46,002 nucleotides of DNA. It comes from Microthrixaceae bacterium. GTDB lineage: Bacteria > Actinomycetota > Acidimicrobiia > Acidimicrobiales > Acidimicrobilacustridaceae. The notes under the pieces are model-generated. The model made no database searches, had not been told where the DNA came from, and saw nothing but the letters and a program-made list of their open reading frames with translations. The translations under genes and the position numbers were made by a program. The DNA is taken from assembly GCA_947446975.1 (NCBI GenBank), contig CANFHM010000015.1:1-46002 (forward strand), written 5' to 3'. This document shows positions 7,986 through 16,130 of this stretch, piece by piece (positions within the stretch are counted from its first letter, which is position 1; each line of letters opens with the position of its first letter).

Positions 7986-9030
7986 TGAGCGGAAGATCGA
8001 GCGGGCTCACCGGACCGGGCGCCGCGGCGCACACCGCCGGGATGGCGTTGACGATGCGGTTCGCCGCGGTGGCGTTGCCTCCACCGGCGGCGCCGGGTTC
8101 GCCGGGTTCGGTGCCATGCACGCTCACGGTGAGATGCGGATGACCCGACATCACCACTCGATGCTCACCACCCGGTGACAGCGGCTGGGGCCAGTGGGGA
8201 GCGCATTCGTCATCGATGCGGGTGACATGCTCGACGACGATGAGCGGGTGTCCCTGCACCACACCGGTGACGTCGAAGCGGAACGCTCCGAGCGTGCCCT
8301 CCTCGAAGGTGCCCATGCCATCGACCTCGATGGTGCGCTCGAGCGGCAGCATCTCGACCGAGGTGGTGATGCCGTCGAGTTCGACCTCGAGCATCTCGGC
8401 CACGATGCGCACCATCGGCGCCCACACCATGTGCAGCGAGAGATCCTGCAGCATCTGCGGCTTGACCTCCATCGGTCCGCCGAGTCCGATCATGTTGCGC
8501 ACCACATCGGGCTGGTCGTAGAGCGCGTAGTTGAAGACCTCCTGGATGCGGATCTCGGTGATGCCGGCACCCACGCCGCTCACCAGACCCGGCAGGATGT
8601 CGAGGGCCCAGCCGGGGTCGATGCCCGACACGAACACCGAGGAGCCACCGGCGGTCCAGGCCGGTTCGAGCAGACCGGTGAGCTCGGGCGGCATGCTCGC
8701 AGGATGCAGCAACGGGTAGAACGAGGTGGACACCACGTTGCGGCCCGAACGCAGGCAGCGCTCGAGATCCATGTACGCCTCCATCGGGCGCGTATCGGCG
8801 GTGGCGGCGTAGACGATGGCGTCGATGTCCTCGGCGAACGCGATGGAGGTGTCATCGGTGGCGAGCACGCCGAGCGGCGCGATGCCGGCGAGGTCGCCGG
8901 CATCGCGGCCGACCTTCTCCGGACTGGCCACGATCACCCCGGCCAGCTCGAGATCCCGATGCGCGGCCACGGCCCGGATGGCGGGCCGACCGACGTTCCC
9001 TGTTCCCCAGACGACAACTCGATAGGTCAT
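7954..9030 (-). CDS. NAD(P)H-dependent amine dehydrogenase-like / dihydrodipicolinate reductase-like protein
   Basis: A 358-residue Rossmann oxidoreductase. The N-terminus carries the dinucleotide motif GTGNVG (9-14) after VVVW. The fold and length match the actinobacterial proteins variously called dihydrodipicolinate reductase, 2,4-diaminopentanoate dehydrogenase or native amine dehydrogenase. It is too long for a true DapB (about 250 residues). Reductive amination or amine oxidation is therefore a family-level guess. The ATG at 9030 is 6 nt after a TATGGT box with no ribosome site, so it is likely leaderless. Its last 32 bp overlap the end of the HD oxygenase gene on the other strand. Confidence 0.87.
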   Translation of the reverse strand: MTYRVVVWGTGNVGRPAIRAVAAHRDLELAGVIVASPEKVGRDAGDLAGIAPLGVLATDDTSIAFAEDIDAIVYAATADTRPMEAYMDLERCLRSGRNVVSTSFYPLLHPASMPPELTGLLEPAWTAGGSSVFVSGIDPGWALDILPGLVSGVGAGITEIRIQEVFNYALYDQPDVVRNMIGLGGPMEVKPQMLQDLSLHMVWAPMVRIVAEMLEVELDGITTSVEMLPLERTIEVDGMGTFEEGTLGAFRFDVTGVVQGHPLIVVEHVTRIDDECAPHWPQPLSPGGEHRVVMSGHPHLTVSVHGTEPGEPGAAGGGNATAANRIVNAIPAVCAAAPGPVSPLDLPLITGAAQLRLR

Positions 9031-9036
9031 GTCCGG

Positions 9037-9042
9037 ACCATA
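9037..9042 (-). promoter_or_regulatory. -10 box (TATGGT) for the leaderless amine dehydrogenase-like gene
   Basis: TAnnnT hexamer on the minus strand with a 6-nt spacer (CCGGAC) to the ATG at 9030. The spacer has no Shine-Dalgarno character. Confidence 0.5.
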
Positions 9043-9092
9043 GCGGTGCCGTCGGAGCTGTGCCGTCGGTCCGGTGGACGGGACCAGCGGGT

Positions 9093-10202
9093 TCAGTCGT
9101 CGAAGGTGGCCTGCGAGCGGGGTCGGCCACCCGGACCGCTGTAGGCCAGACCGAATCCCGGGGCCCGACCGCTGAACGCCGCTGGTGCCACAACGGCGAT
9201 CGCGGCGCTCCACGCGTCCATGAGCGCATCCTCGGCCACGTAGTCGAAGGGATCGGTGAGCACGTACTCCTCGGGTGCGCCCGGCGCGATGGGGTTGTCG
9301 ACGAGCCATCGGGCGGTGCGGGCCACGGCCTCCCGGGCCGGCACGAGATCGCGGTAGCCGAGTCGCTCGCGCAACGACGAGGTGTCGAGCACCCGATGGG
9401 TCGGCGCCGGCTGGGCCACCAGCGGATGCGCCGGCGTGGCCAGCTCGAACGGCATCGACACCAGTTCCATGCGATGCCCGAGTTCGGCGCACACGAGCTC
9501 GATCACCTGCCGGATCGAGAGCACCTCATCATCGCCACAGTTGAAGATCTGACCGCTGGAGGCATCGGGATGGTCGATGCCGCACAGCACGGCGTGGGCG
9601 AGGTTCTCGGTGTAGCCGTGATGATGCAGGGTGAGGCCGTCGTCGGGGATGACCATGCGGGTGCGGCCGTCGAGCACGCGCCGCACGATGCTCCACTCCC
9701 GGGGCACGACCTGCAGCGGGCCGTAGGCGTACGGGTACCGGAAATGTGCGGCGGTCGGATGATTGTCGAACACATGCTGTTCGGTGCGCGCCACCCGGTA
9801 CCCCTTCTCGTCCTCCTCGGGGGCGAGCACGGTCGCGGCGCGTTCATCGACGGGGACGGGCAGACCGCCGGGCTCGAACAACCACGGGTTCATCCAGCCC
9901 CGGATGGCGGGCACCCCACCGACCGAGACGAACTGATCGGTCATCCCGACGGTGAGCTCGGCGATCCGACGCAGCCGGCCGTACATGGCCACGATGAGGT
10001 CGAAGCGGCGCCCGGCGAGTGCGGCGGTGAGCGACTCCACGTCGTAGGGATCGGCATGGAGGTGCTCGACCGATACCGGCGTCTCGGGCCGCTCATGGGT
10101 GCCGCGGTGCAGGATCGTGACGTGATCGCCCCGATCGACGAGCCCCTGGACGATATGGATCCCGGTGGGACCGGTTCCTCCGATGACCAGACTCGTTCGC
10201 AT
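9093..10202 (-). CDS. NAD-dependent epimerase/dehydratase family protein
   Basis: A 369-residue extended-SDR protein. The cofactor motif GGTGPTG (8-14) follows the first strand, the acid block LHADPYD occurs near residue 50, and RYPYAYGP and YTENLAHAVL are typical of the epimerase/reductase family. The usual Tyr-x-x-x-Lys pair is not seen; the best candidate, Tyr135 in KGYRVARTE, is followed by Arg139. The enzyme may therefore be an atypical reductase or noncatalytic. The C-terminal 60 residues extend past the family core. ATG 10202 follows a G-rich site (GGGGGG), and a TAGTCT box lies at 10225-10230. It diverges from the SDR at 10320. Confidence 0.88.
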   Translation of the reverse strand: MRTSLVIGGTGPTGIHIVQGLVDRGDHVTILHRGTHERPETPVSVEHLHADPYDVESLTAALAGRRFDLIVAMYGRLRRIAELTVGMTDQFVSVGGVPAIRGWMNPWLFEPGGLPVPVDERAATVLAPEEDEKGYRVARTEQHVFDNHPTAAHFRYPYAYGPLQVVPREWSIVRRVLDGRTRMVIPDDGLTLHHHGYTENLAHAVLCGIDHPDASSGQIFNCGDDEVLSIRQVIELVCAELGHRMELVSMPFELATPAHPLVAQPAPTHRVLDTSSLRERLGYRDLVPAREAVARTARWLVDNPIAPGAPEEYVLTDPFDYVAEDALMDAWSAAIAVVAPAAFSGRAPGFGLAYSGPGGRPRSQATFDD

Positions 10203-10224
10203 CGCACCCCCCGTGGACCCGCCG

Positions 10225-10230
10225 AGACTA
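10225..10230 (-). promoter_or_regulatory. Candidate -10 box (TAGTCT) for the epimerase-family gene
   Basis: TAnnnT hexamer on the minus strand. It predicts a short leader of about 15-16 nt containing the G-rich ribosome site before ATG 10202. Confidence 0.35.
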
Positions 10231-10319
10231 CCGGTGGTGCCGACGTGCCACGACGGCCGACGATCCGTGGTAGCAAACATGGCCGACCGATGAGGGCCGA
10301 CACGTGAAGGGGAACACGC

Positions 10320-11102
10320 ATGATGCTCAAGGACAAGGTCTCGATCATCTCGGGCATCGGCCCGGGGCTGGGACAGGAACTCGCCTACGTCTTCGCCCGT
10401 GAGGGTTCCGATGTGGTGCTCGCCGCCCGCACCGAGTCGAAGCTGCAGGAGGTCGCGGACGAGATCGCCCGTCAGTGGCCCGAGCGCCGGGTGCTGGTGT
10501 GCCCGACCGACATCTCCGATCCTGATCGCACCCAGCACCTCGTCGACGCCACCATCGCCGAGTTCGGCCGGATCGACTGCCTGGTCAACAGCGCCTTCAT
10601 CCCCCCGGCGTTCAGCATGTTCACCGACGCCGACTTCGCCGACTGGAAGCGGGCGTTCGACGTCACGGTGTTCGGCACCCTCGATCTCACCCAGAAGGTC
10701 GCCACCCGGATGCAGACCGCAGGCCGCGGCTCGATCGTGTTCATCAACTCGATGATCCAGAAGAAGCCCCTGCTGGCCCAGGCCGGATACGCATCCTCGA
10801 AGGGTGCGCTCACCGCGGCGGCCCGCATGCTCGCCAAGGAACTCGGCCCGTCCGGGATCCGTGTGAACACCGCGTCGATGGGATGGATGTGGGGCCCTCC
10901 CGTCGAGATGTACGTCGACTTCTCGACGGCGAGCGGTCGCAGCCGCGACGAGGTCATCGCCGAGATCACCAAGGACATCCCGCTCGGGATCATCCCCGAT
11001 GATGCCGACTGCGCGAATGCAGTCGCCTTCCTCGCCTCCGACTACGCCAGTGTCATCACCGGCGCCGATCTGAACGTCAACGGCGGGGAGATCATGCTCT
11101 GA
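10320..11102 (+). CDS. Short-chain dehydrogenase/reductase
   Basis: A 260-residue classical SDR. The cofactor loop is SGIGPGLG (11-18, Ser in place of the usual Thr). The catalytic residues are Ser144 (FINSM), Tyr157 and Lys161 (YASSK). The NNAG motif is changed to NSAF. The C-terminus GADLNVNGGEIM is the standard SDR ending. A GAAGGGGA ribosome site precedes the ATG. It is followed after 57 bp by a DDN-like reductase gene on the same strand, likely cotranscribed. Substrate unknown. Confidence 0.93.
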   Translation: MMLKDKVSIISGIGPGLGQELAYVFAREGSDVVLAARTESKLQEVADEIARQWPERRVLVCPTDISDPDRTQHLVDATIAEFGRIDCLVNSAFIPPAFSMFTDADFADWKRAFDVTVFGTLDLTQKVATRMQTAGRGSIVFINSMIQKKPLLAQAGYASSKGALTAAARMLAKELGPSGIRVNTASMGWMWGPPVEMYVDFSTASGRSRDEVIAEITKDIPLGIIPDDADCANAVAFLASDYASVITGADLNVNGGEIML

Positions 11103-11159
11103 GCCGAGCTCGGGCACCTCGACGGCACATCAATCCGCAGACAGGAACGGAGAAGCACC

Positions 11160-11642
11160 ATGAGCAGTGAACAGAAGGTCGATCAGGGCTGGGAGACGCC
11201 GTCGCACGAGGACATCCCGAAGATCACCGAGATGCATGTCGCCGCCCTCGAGACCAGCGACGACGACGCCGTGTGGGTGGTGGCCGACATGCACCACGTG
11301 ATGATCCGCACCATCGGCCGGAAGTCCGGCAAGGAGCACAAGATCGCCCTGCCGTACTGGCTCGATCCCGATGGCGTCCGGGTGGTCGTGGCGTCGTACG
11401 CCGGCTTCCCGACCCATCCGTCCTGGTTCATCAACCTGCGCGATCGCGAGGCCAATCCCGAGGTCTATGTGCGTGTGCAGAACGGTGAGTTCTGGTCCAC
11501 CCCCGACATCCTCGCCGAGGGTCCCGAGCGCGACCGCCTCTGGGATCTCCTCGTCGCCGATCGGGCCTGGTACAGCGACTACCAGGCGAAGACCGAGCGC
11601 ACCATCCCGCTGGTGCGACTGCCGGAGACCCGCCCGGTCTGA
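11160..11642 (+). CDS. Deazaflavin (F420)-dependent nitroreductase family protein (DDN-like)
   Basis: A 160-residue protein of the split beta-barrel DDN/F420-dependent reductase family, known from mycobacteria for reducing quinones and nitroimidazoles with F420H2. The family marks are visible: TIGRKSGKEHKIALPYW, VVVASYAG, then HPSWFINLRDREANPEVYVRVQ. The conserved basic segment GRKSGK fits the cofactor phosphate site. The ATG follows an ACAGGAACGGAG site. The gene suggests a host that makes F420, though no F420 biosynthesis genes are here. A 19-bp near-perfect direct repeat covers the stop codon. It is convergent with the FrnE-like gene. Confidence 0.9.
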   Translation: MSSEQKVDQGWETPSHEDIPKITEMHVAALETSDDDAVWVVADMHHVMIRTIGRKSGKEHKIALPYWLDPDGVRVVVASYAGFPTHPSWFINLRDREANPEVYVRVQNGEFWSTPDILAEGPERDRLWDLLVADRAWYSDYQAKTERTIPLVRLPETRPV

Positions 11643-11679
11643 ACCTCCCGGCTGATCTCACCGGTCGGAACCTCCCGGC
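11634..11679. repeat. 19-bp direct repeat spanning the DDN-like stop codon
   Basis: Two copies, 11634-11652 and 11661-11679, differ at one base (T to G). The change removes the TGA stop from the second copy. It looks like a partial tandem duplication of the gene's 3' end in the 51-bp convergent gap. Confidence 0.75.
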
Positions 11680-11693
11680 GGAAGGGCGCGGGC

Positions 11694-12422
11694 TCAGATC
11701 TCGCAGGCCTCGGGTCCGCAGACCTCACCCTCGGCCACGAGTTCGACCTGCGGCTCGCGGTCCGACCATGCCCGTTCGAGCACCTCGAGCAGCACCTCTG
11801 GCGGCTGCGCCCCGGCCACGGCCAGACGGCCGTCGAACACGAAGAACGGCACGCCGGTGATCTGCAGCTGCGAGGCGAGCAGTTCATCGGCTCGGACGTC
11901 GTCGGCGAACGCATCGGTCTCGAGCACGGCGGTGACCTCATCGGGATCGAGGCCGGCCTCCACGCCGAGGCGGTGCACGACCTCGGGCAGTCCGATGGCC
12001 TCGCCGTCGCTGAGATAGCCGCGCAGCATCCGGGCCTTGACCTCGCCCTGGATGCCCCGGATCCCGCCGAGGTGGATCACCCGATGCGCATCGAAGGTGT
12101 TGCCCGGCTGCACCCGATCGAAGCGGAAGTCGACACCGACGCTCTCGCCCCTGGCGGTCATCTGGTCGACCATCGTCCGGGCCTGCTCGACGTCCATGCC
12201 GTACTTCCTGGCGATCATCCCGGCGTAGTTCCCCGATCGGACCGCCGGTGCGCTCGGATCGAGTTCGTAGCTGTGCCAGCGGATGACGACCTCATCGGCA
12301 TGGGCGAACTGCGACAGGGCCTCCTCGAGATGCGCCTTGCCGATGGCACACCACGGACACACGACATCGGACCAGATGTCGATGCGCATCACGGTGTCCT
12401 CATCCATCTCGATCCCGGTCAT
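11694..12422 (-). CDS. DsbA-family oxidoreductase, FrnE-like
   Basis: A 242-residue thioredoxin-fold protein of the FrnE/2-hydroxychromene-2-carboxylate isomerase branch. The active-site motif CPWC is at residues 22-25 (SDVVCPWCAIGK). The cis-proline is in ITGVPFFVF near residue 190. A second Cys pair, CGPEAC, ends the protein, as in many actinobacterial FrnE proteins. No signal peptide is present, so the protein is probably cytoplasmic and acts in thiol or redox stress. The start at 12422 has a good GGAAGGAG site 6 nt upstream, which favours it over the internal Met6 and Met12. Confidence 0.92.
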   Translation of the reverse strand: MTGIEMDEDTVMRIDIWSDVVCPWCAIGKAHLEEALSQFAHADEVVIRWHSYELDPSAPAVRSGNYAGMIARKYGMDVEQARTMVDQMTARGESVGVDFRFDRVQPGNTFDAHRVIHLGGIRGIQGEVKARMLRGYLSDGEAIGLPEVVHRLGVEAGLDPDEVTAVLETDAFADDVRADELLASQLQITGVPFFVFDGRLAVAGAQPPEVLLEVLERAWSDREPQVELVAEGEVCGPEACEI

Positions 12423-12500
12423 GGGGGCTCCTTCCGACCGATCGGCGAGGCTCGTTGCGCACTCGTCCGGGTCAGGGGGAACGCTAGTTCTCCGACATGA

Positions 12501-13373
12501 TCAACCGGAGAGCGCCGCGCACAGGACGAACACGGCGGTCGCCGGCACCACTGCCACGGCGAAGCGGGTCCCGAACATGCGCCCTCCGACGACGAACGAC
12601 ACGATCACCTTCACGACCATGTTGCCGAGCACCGCCGCACCGATCGCCAGCGTGGTCGTCGCCGACGGCAGATCGCCGGCGACCGACATCGACGCAGCCG
12701 CCAGCGCGCCGGCATGGGCATCGGCGAGTCCGGTGAGACCGGCGACCAGCACCGCCGCACCGTCGCCGACGAGTTGTGCCGCCCATTCCCCGACGAGCGA
12801 GGCGATCGTCAGGACGGCGGCGAACAGCAGCGCCGCCCGGAACGAGAACGGATGACCGTTCCCCGACCGATGCACCGGCTCCCCCTCGACCGGGCCGGAG
12901 CCGGCACCCCGGAGACGCGGCCCGAACAGACGCGGCCCGAACAGACCCAGGCCGACCAGCGCCACCACGCCGATGATGCAGGCGGGCAGGAGTCGCCATG
13001 CGAGCCCGGCATCGACGACGGCGAGCACCCCGACCAGTTGCACGAATGTGGCGACACTGGCCAGCAGCGCCGCCGACACCATCACCGGGAGCGCCTCACC
13101 CTCCCGGCACCGACGAGCCATCGTCGCAGTGGTGGCGGTCGCCGAGACGAATCCGCCGGCGAATCCCGCCACCGCCGCACCGCGCCGGGGTCCGACGGCC
13201 CGTATGGCGAGGTACCCGAACCAGGAGATGGCGGCGAAGGCCACGACGGCGAGGCAGATGCGATGCGGGTTGATCACACCGAAGGGGCCGAACTCCCGAT
13301 CGGGCAGCAACGGCAGGGCGACGAACGCCAGCACGCCGAACCCGATCGCATCCCGATACTCCTCGGAGGTCAT
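12501..13373 (-). CDS. DUF4010 integral membrane protein (no MgtC half)
   Basis: A 290-residue polytopic membrane protein with about eight hydrophobic segments. It matches the DUF4010 module: FVALPLLPD, INPHRICLAVV, then GGFVSATATTATMARR. This module usually forms the C-terminal half of MgtC/SapB-type proteins of about 420 residues. No MgtC-like N-terminal half precedes it, so it is stand-alone or shortened. A 15-bp tandem repeat (12914-12943) produces a doubled pentapeptide (FGPRL) in the cytoplasmic loop. The ATG at 13373 has no clear ribosome site. Function (ion transport or regulation) is unknown. Confidence 0.82.
   Translation of the reverse strand: MTSEEYRDAIGFGVLAFVALPLLPDREFGPFGVINPHRICLAVVAFAAISWFGYLAIRAVGPRRGAAVAGFAGGFVSATATTATMARRCREGEALPVMVSAALLASVATFVQLVGVLAVVDAGLAWRLLPACIIGVVALVGLGLFGPRLFGPRLRGAGSGPVEGEPVHRSGNGHPFSFRAALLFAAVLTIASLVGEWAAQLVGDGAAVLVAGLTGLADAHAGALAAASMSVAGDLPSATTTLAIGAAVLGNMVVKVIVSFVVGGRMFGTRFAVAVVPATAVFVLCAALSG
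12914..12943. repeat. Two 15-bp tandem repeats within the DUF4010 gene
   Basis: Perfect copies at 12914-12928 and 12929-12943, in frame. They duplicate five residues in a loop between membrane segments. Confidence 0.85.
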
Positions 13374-13468
13374 GTCCGGCGAGCATCGCAGAGGATCCCC
13401 CCGCCGACAACACCCACCGACGGGGTCCCGCCCCTGACCGATCCGGTCCCCGAACCACGCCCGGCGGC

Positions 13469-13474
13469 TAGGTT
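13469..13474 (+). promoter_or_regulatory. Candidate -10 box (TAGGTT) for the MFS-GAP operon
   Basis: TAnnnT hexamer followed by an 18-nt stretch ending in a run of G residues directly before ATGATG. A transcript from here would have a leader of about 12 nt. Confidence 0.4.
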
Positions 13475-13492
13475 CACGGCACCGCAGGGGGG

Positions 13493-14731
13493 ATGATGAC
13501 GCAGCCGCAGGACAGCACCGCGCCCGCCGGGGCCACACAGGGAGCCGCCGTCACCGCGCTGTGGCTGCTGTTCATCGTCACCGGGCTGATGTCGATCGGG
13601 TACGGCATCGTGTTCACGCTGCTCGCCGACATCCGTGATCGCTTCGGTTTCACCGACGGCGACGTGGGCCTCATCGCCTTCGCCGGGTTCGCCAGCGGCT
13701 TCGCCTCGCAGATGTTCCTGTCCCGCTTCGCCGATCGGGGTCACACCGCGCTCATGGTCCGCATCGGCATGGCCATCGCCGCCTCGAGCATGCTCTGGAT
13801 GGTCTTCGCCACCGACCTGTGGCAGTGGGTCGGTGGTCGACTCCTGTTCGGACTCGGCACTGGCATGGTCGCACCGGCCATCCGCCGGGTCGTGATCGCC
13901 CGTGATCCCACCCGCGTCGGCGCCAACCTCGGCCGCCAGACCGCGTTCGACGTCGGCGGGTTCGTCCTCGGCCCCCTCATCGCCGCCGTGCTGGCGCAGC
14001 TCATCGACCTGCGGGCCCCGTTCCTGTTCCTGTTCGTCACCTACATCGGCGTGTTCATCCTGATCGGACGCATCGATCTGCGCTCGGGCCCGCAGGATGT
14101 CTCCCACCGGGCGCTGCGCACGCTCATCGCCCGGCCGGCGATGCAGTCGGCACTCGCCGCCGCCATCGCGTTCTATCTCACCATCGGCATGTTCGAGGCG
14201 ATCTGGGCGATCCTGCTGCGGGATCTCGACGCCCCCACCTGGCTCATCGGCGTCACCGTCAGCGCCTTCACCCTCCCGATGATCCTCTTCGCCTCCCGGG
14301 GCGGGGCGCTCGCCCAGTCGCGCGGACCGATGCGCGTGCTCACCTTCAGCATCACCGTGGCCGCACTCTGCACGTTCAGCTACGGCATCGGACCGCTGTG
14401 GCTGCTCATCGTGGTGTCGGGGATCCATGCCAGCGCCGATGCGTTCACCATGCCGGGCAACCAGGTCGCCGTCGCAATGAGCAGTCCTCCCGAGCAGCTC
14501 GCCACCGGACAGGGGCTGCTGGGCGCCACCGGACTCGCCGTGGCGGGGTTGGCGGCCCTGGGGGGCTCGGCCCTGTACGGCACCTACGGACGCTTCACCG
14601 TCTTCACCACCACGGCGGTGCTCATGATGATCTTCCTCGTGATCGCCCGCCTGCGGTGGCAGGCCCATGCCGCGTCGGTCTCCGCTGCCGACAGGGGGAT
14701 CCTCCCGACAGATACGGCGCCGACGACATGA
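13493..14731 (+). CDS. MFS transporter
   Basis: A 412-residue major facilitator with about 12 predicted membrane helices. Motif A is degenerate (SRFADRGHTALM after helix 2), and RLLFGLGTGMVAPAIRRVV is typical of helix 4. No substrate can be assigned. Two ATGs are adjacent at 13493 and 13496; the G-run ends directly at the first, so the second has the better ribosome spacing. The stop overlaps the next start as ATGA, giving translational coupling to a GAP-family protein, which suggests that the two work together in export. Confidence 0.91.
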   Translation: MMTQPQDSTAPAGATQGAAVTALWLLFIVTGLMSIGYGIVFTLLADIRDRFGFTDGDVGLIAFAGFASGFASQMFLSRFADRGHTALMVRIGMAIAASSMLWMVFATDLWQWVGGRLLFGLGTGMVAPAIRRVVIARDPTRVGANLGRQTAFDVGGFVLGPLIAAVLAQLIDLRAPFLFLFVTYIGVFILIGRIDLRSGPQDVSHRALRTLIARPAMQSALAAAIAFYLTIGMFEAIWAILLRDLDAPTWLIGVTVSAFTLPMILFASRGGALAQSRGPMRVLTFSITVAALCTFSYGIGPLWLLIVVSGIHASADAFTMPGNQVAVAMSSPPEQLATGQGLLGATGLAVAGLAALGGSALYGTYGRFTVFTTTAVLMMIFLVIARLRWQAHAASVSAADRGILPTDTAPTT

Positions 14732-15384
14732 GCGGCCTCCTCACCCGGATCATCCCGCTGGCGCTGGGTGCAGCGATCAGCCCCACGGTGCTCGCCGCCA
14801 ACGTCATCATCCTCGGTGGCCGTCGCGCCGTGGCCCGCGGGCTGGTGTTCACCGCCGGATTCACCACCGTGCTCGCCGCACTCACCGTGAGCGGACTCGT
14901 CATCTCCCATCAGTCCCAGCCGAGCGCCACACGAGTGCAGCTCACCCATGATGTCTACGGGCTGCTCGGGGTGGTGCTGGTGTCACTGGCCATCATCTCG
15001 ATGCTGCGCCCCCGCACCCACAGCGACACCGGCACCCCGGTGCACACCAGCGAACCGAGCGCCGACAAGGGGCTGTTCGCCGTCTTCGCCCTCGGGTTCG
15101 GGCTCATGATCAGCAACCTGTCGACGATCCTGCTGTACCTCCCGGCGATGCACACCATCAGCGGATCCACGGCGGCCGCCGGTGCGAAGGTGGCGGCGGT
15201 GGCGATCGCCGCGATCATCACCTCATTGCCCGCCACGGCACCGCTGCTGCTGCGGATCGCCCTGCCGAAGCGGTCCGCTCCCGTGTTCGGAGCCATCAAC
15301 CGGTTCGTCACCGATCACCAACGGGCGATCACCATCACCGTCGAGCTCGGCTTCGGCGTCTATCTCCTCAGCCGGGCGCTCTGA
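14728..15384 (+). CDS. GAP family protein (Sap-like membrane protein)
   Basis: A 218-residue membrane protein with six or so hydrophobic segments, resembling the GAP family (GPL-addressing protein/Sap). Mycobacterial members help export glycopeptidolipids or sulfolipids beside MmpL pumps. The N-terminus LALGAAISPTVLAANVIIL and the central GFGLMISNLSTILLYLPAM fit the family. Here the partner is an MFS protein, to which the gene is coupled by a 4-bp overlap, rather than an MmpL. The cargo is unknown. The gene ends 76 bp before a lipoprotein gene. Confidence 0.83.
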   Translation: MSGLLTRIIPLALGAAISPTVLAANVIILGGRRAVARGLVFTAGFTTVLAALTVSGLVISHQSQPSATRVQLTHDVYGLLGVVLVSLAIISMLRPRTHSDTGTPVHTSEPSADKGLFAVFALGFGLMISNLSTILLYLPAMHTISGSTAAAGAKVAAVAIAAIITSLPATAPLLLRIALPKRSAPVFGAINRFVTDHQRAITITVELGFGVYLLSRAL

Positions 15385-15445
15385 AGCACCAGCACCAGCA
15401 CGAGCGACTCCGCAGCACCGACCCCGGCCGCGTCGGACGTTGATC

Positions 15446-15451
15446 TACCGT
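15446..15451 (+). promoter_or_regulatory. Candidate -10 box (TACCGT) for the lipoprotein gene
   Basis: TAnnnT hexamer 9 nt before the ATG at 15461, so the leader would be at most 2-3 nt. No ribosome site is visible. Confidence 0.4.
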
Positions 15452-15460
15452 GGGCGATCC

Positions 15461-16117
15461 ATGGGTGCGACCACCACGAACTCCTCAGGATCGACCTCGC
15501 GGCGCCGATCGGCCATCACCCGTGTCGCCATCGGCACCGTGGGTCTCGCGCTGCTTCTCGGCGCCTGCGGCAGCCTGAAGCGCTCCACCGCCTCGCCCAC
15601 GACCACGGTCGACGCCACCACCACCGTCCCGACCACCGTGGCACCGACCACCACCGTCGATCCGGCGACACTCCCGCAGACCGACATGAAGCCCACCACG
15701 AGCGGCGATGGGTTCGGGCAGCGCATGCAGGCACTTGCTGCGGCGATCATCGCCGACGACTCCACGAAGGGACTGTCGGCGTTCTTCCCCGTGGAGGCCT
15801 ACAAGCAGGTCAAGAAGAACACCGACCCCGCCGCCGACTGGAAGAACCGACTCATCGCCGAGTTCCGTGTCGACACCAGCGACGCCCACCGGCAACTCGG
15901 TGCCGGAGCCGCCAGCGCCACCTTCCTCGGCGTCGATGTCCCTGATGCCGCAGTGTGGGTCAAGCCCGGCGAGGAGTACAACCTCATCGGCTACTGGCGG
16001 GTCTACGGCACGAAGCTGCGATTCGACGTCGGCGGGACCACGAAGGTCATCCCGGTGAGTTCACTGATCTCCTGGCGTGGCGAGTGGTACGTCGTGCACC
16101 TCGGCGCCATCCGCTGA
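15461..16117 (+). CDS. Secreted lipoprotein of unknown function
   Basis: A 218-residue protein with a clear lipoprotein signal: basic N-terminus (SRRRSAITR), hydrophobic core, and lipobox LLGAC with Cys36. A Thr/Pro/Val-rich spacer (about 43-72) follows, then a soluble domain of about 145 residues containing WKNRLIAEFRVDTSD and a C-terminal SSLISWRGEWYVVHLG. I do not recognise the domain; the ending resembles small wall-associated domains that bind peptides or drugs, but this is not assignable. Likely anchored on the outer face of the membrane. It ends 13 bp before the convergent crotonase gene. Confidence 0.85.
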   Translation: MGATTTNSSGSTSRRRSAITRVAIGTVGLALLLGACGSLKRSTASPTTTVDATTTVPTTVAPTTTVDPATLPQTDMKPTTSGDGFGQRMQALAAAIIADDSTKGLSAFFPVEAYKQVKKNTDPAADWKNRLIAEFRVDTSDAHRQLGAGAASATFLGVDVPDAAVWVKPGEEYNLIGYWRVYGTKLRFDVGGTTKVIPVSSLISWRGEWYVVHLGAIR

Positions 16118-16130
16118 CCCGGCCGCGGCG

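Noticed and set aside
15182-15460. Upstream extension of the lipoprotein frame
   Set aside because: It overlaps the GAP-family gene; the ATG at 15461 gives a proper signal peptide and lipobox.
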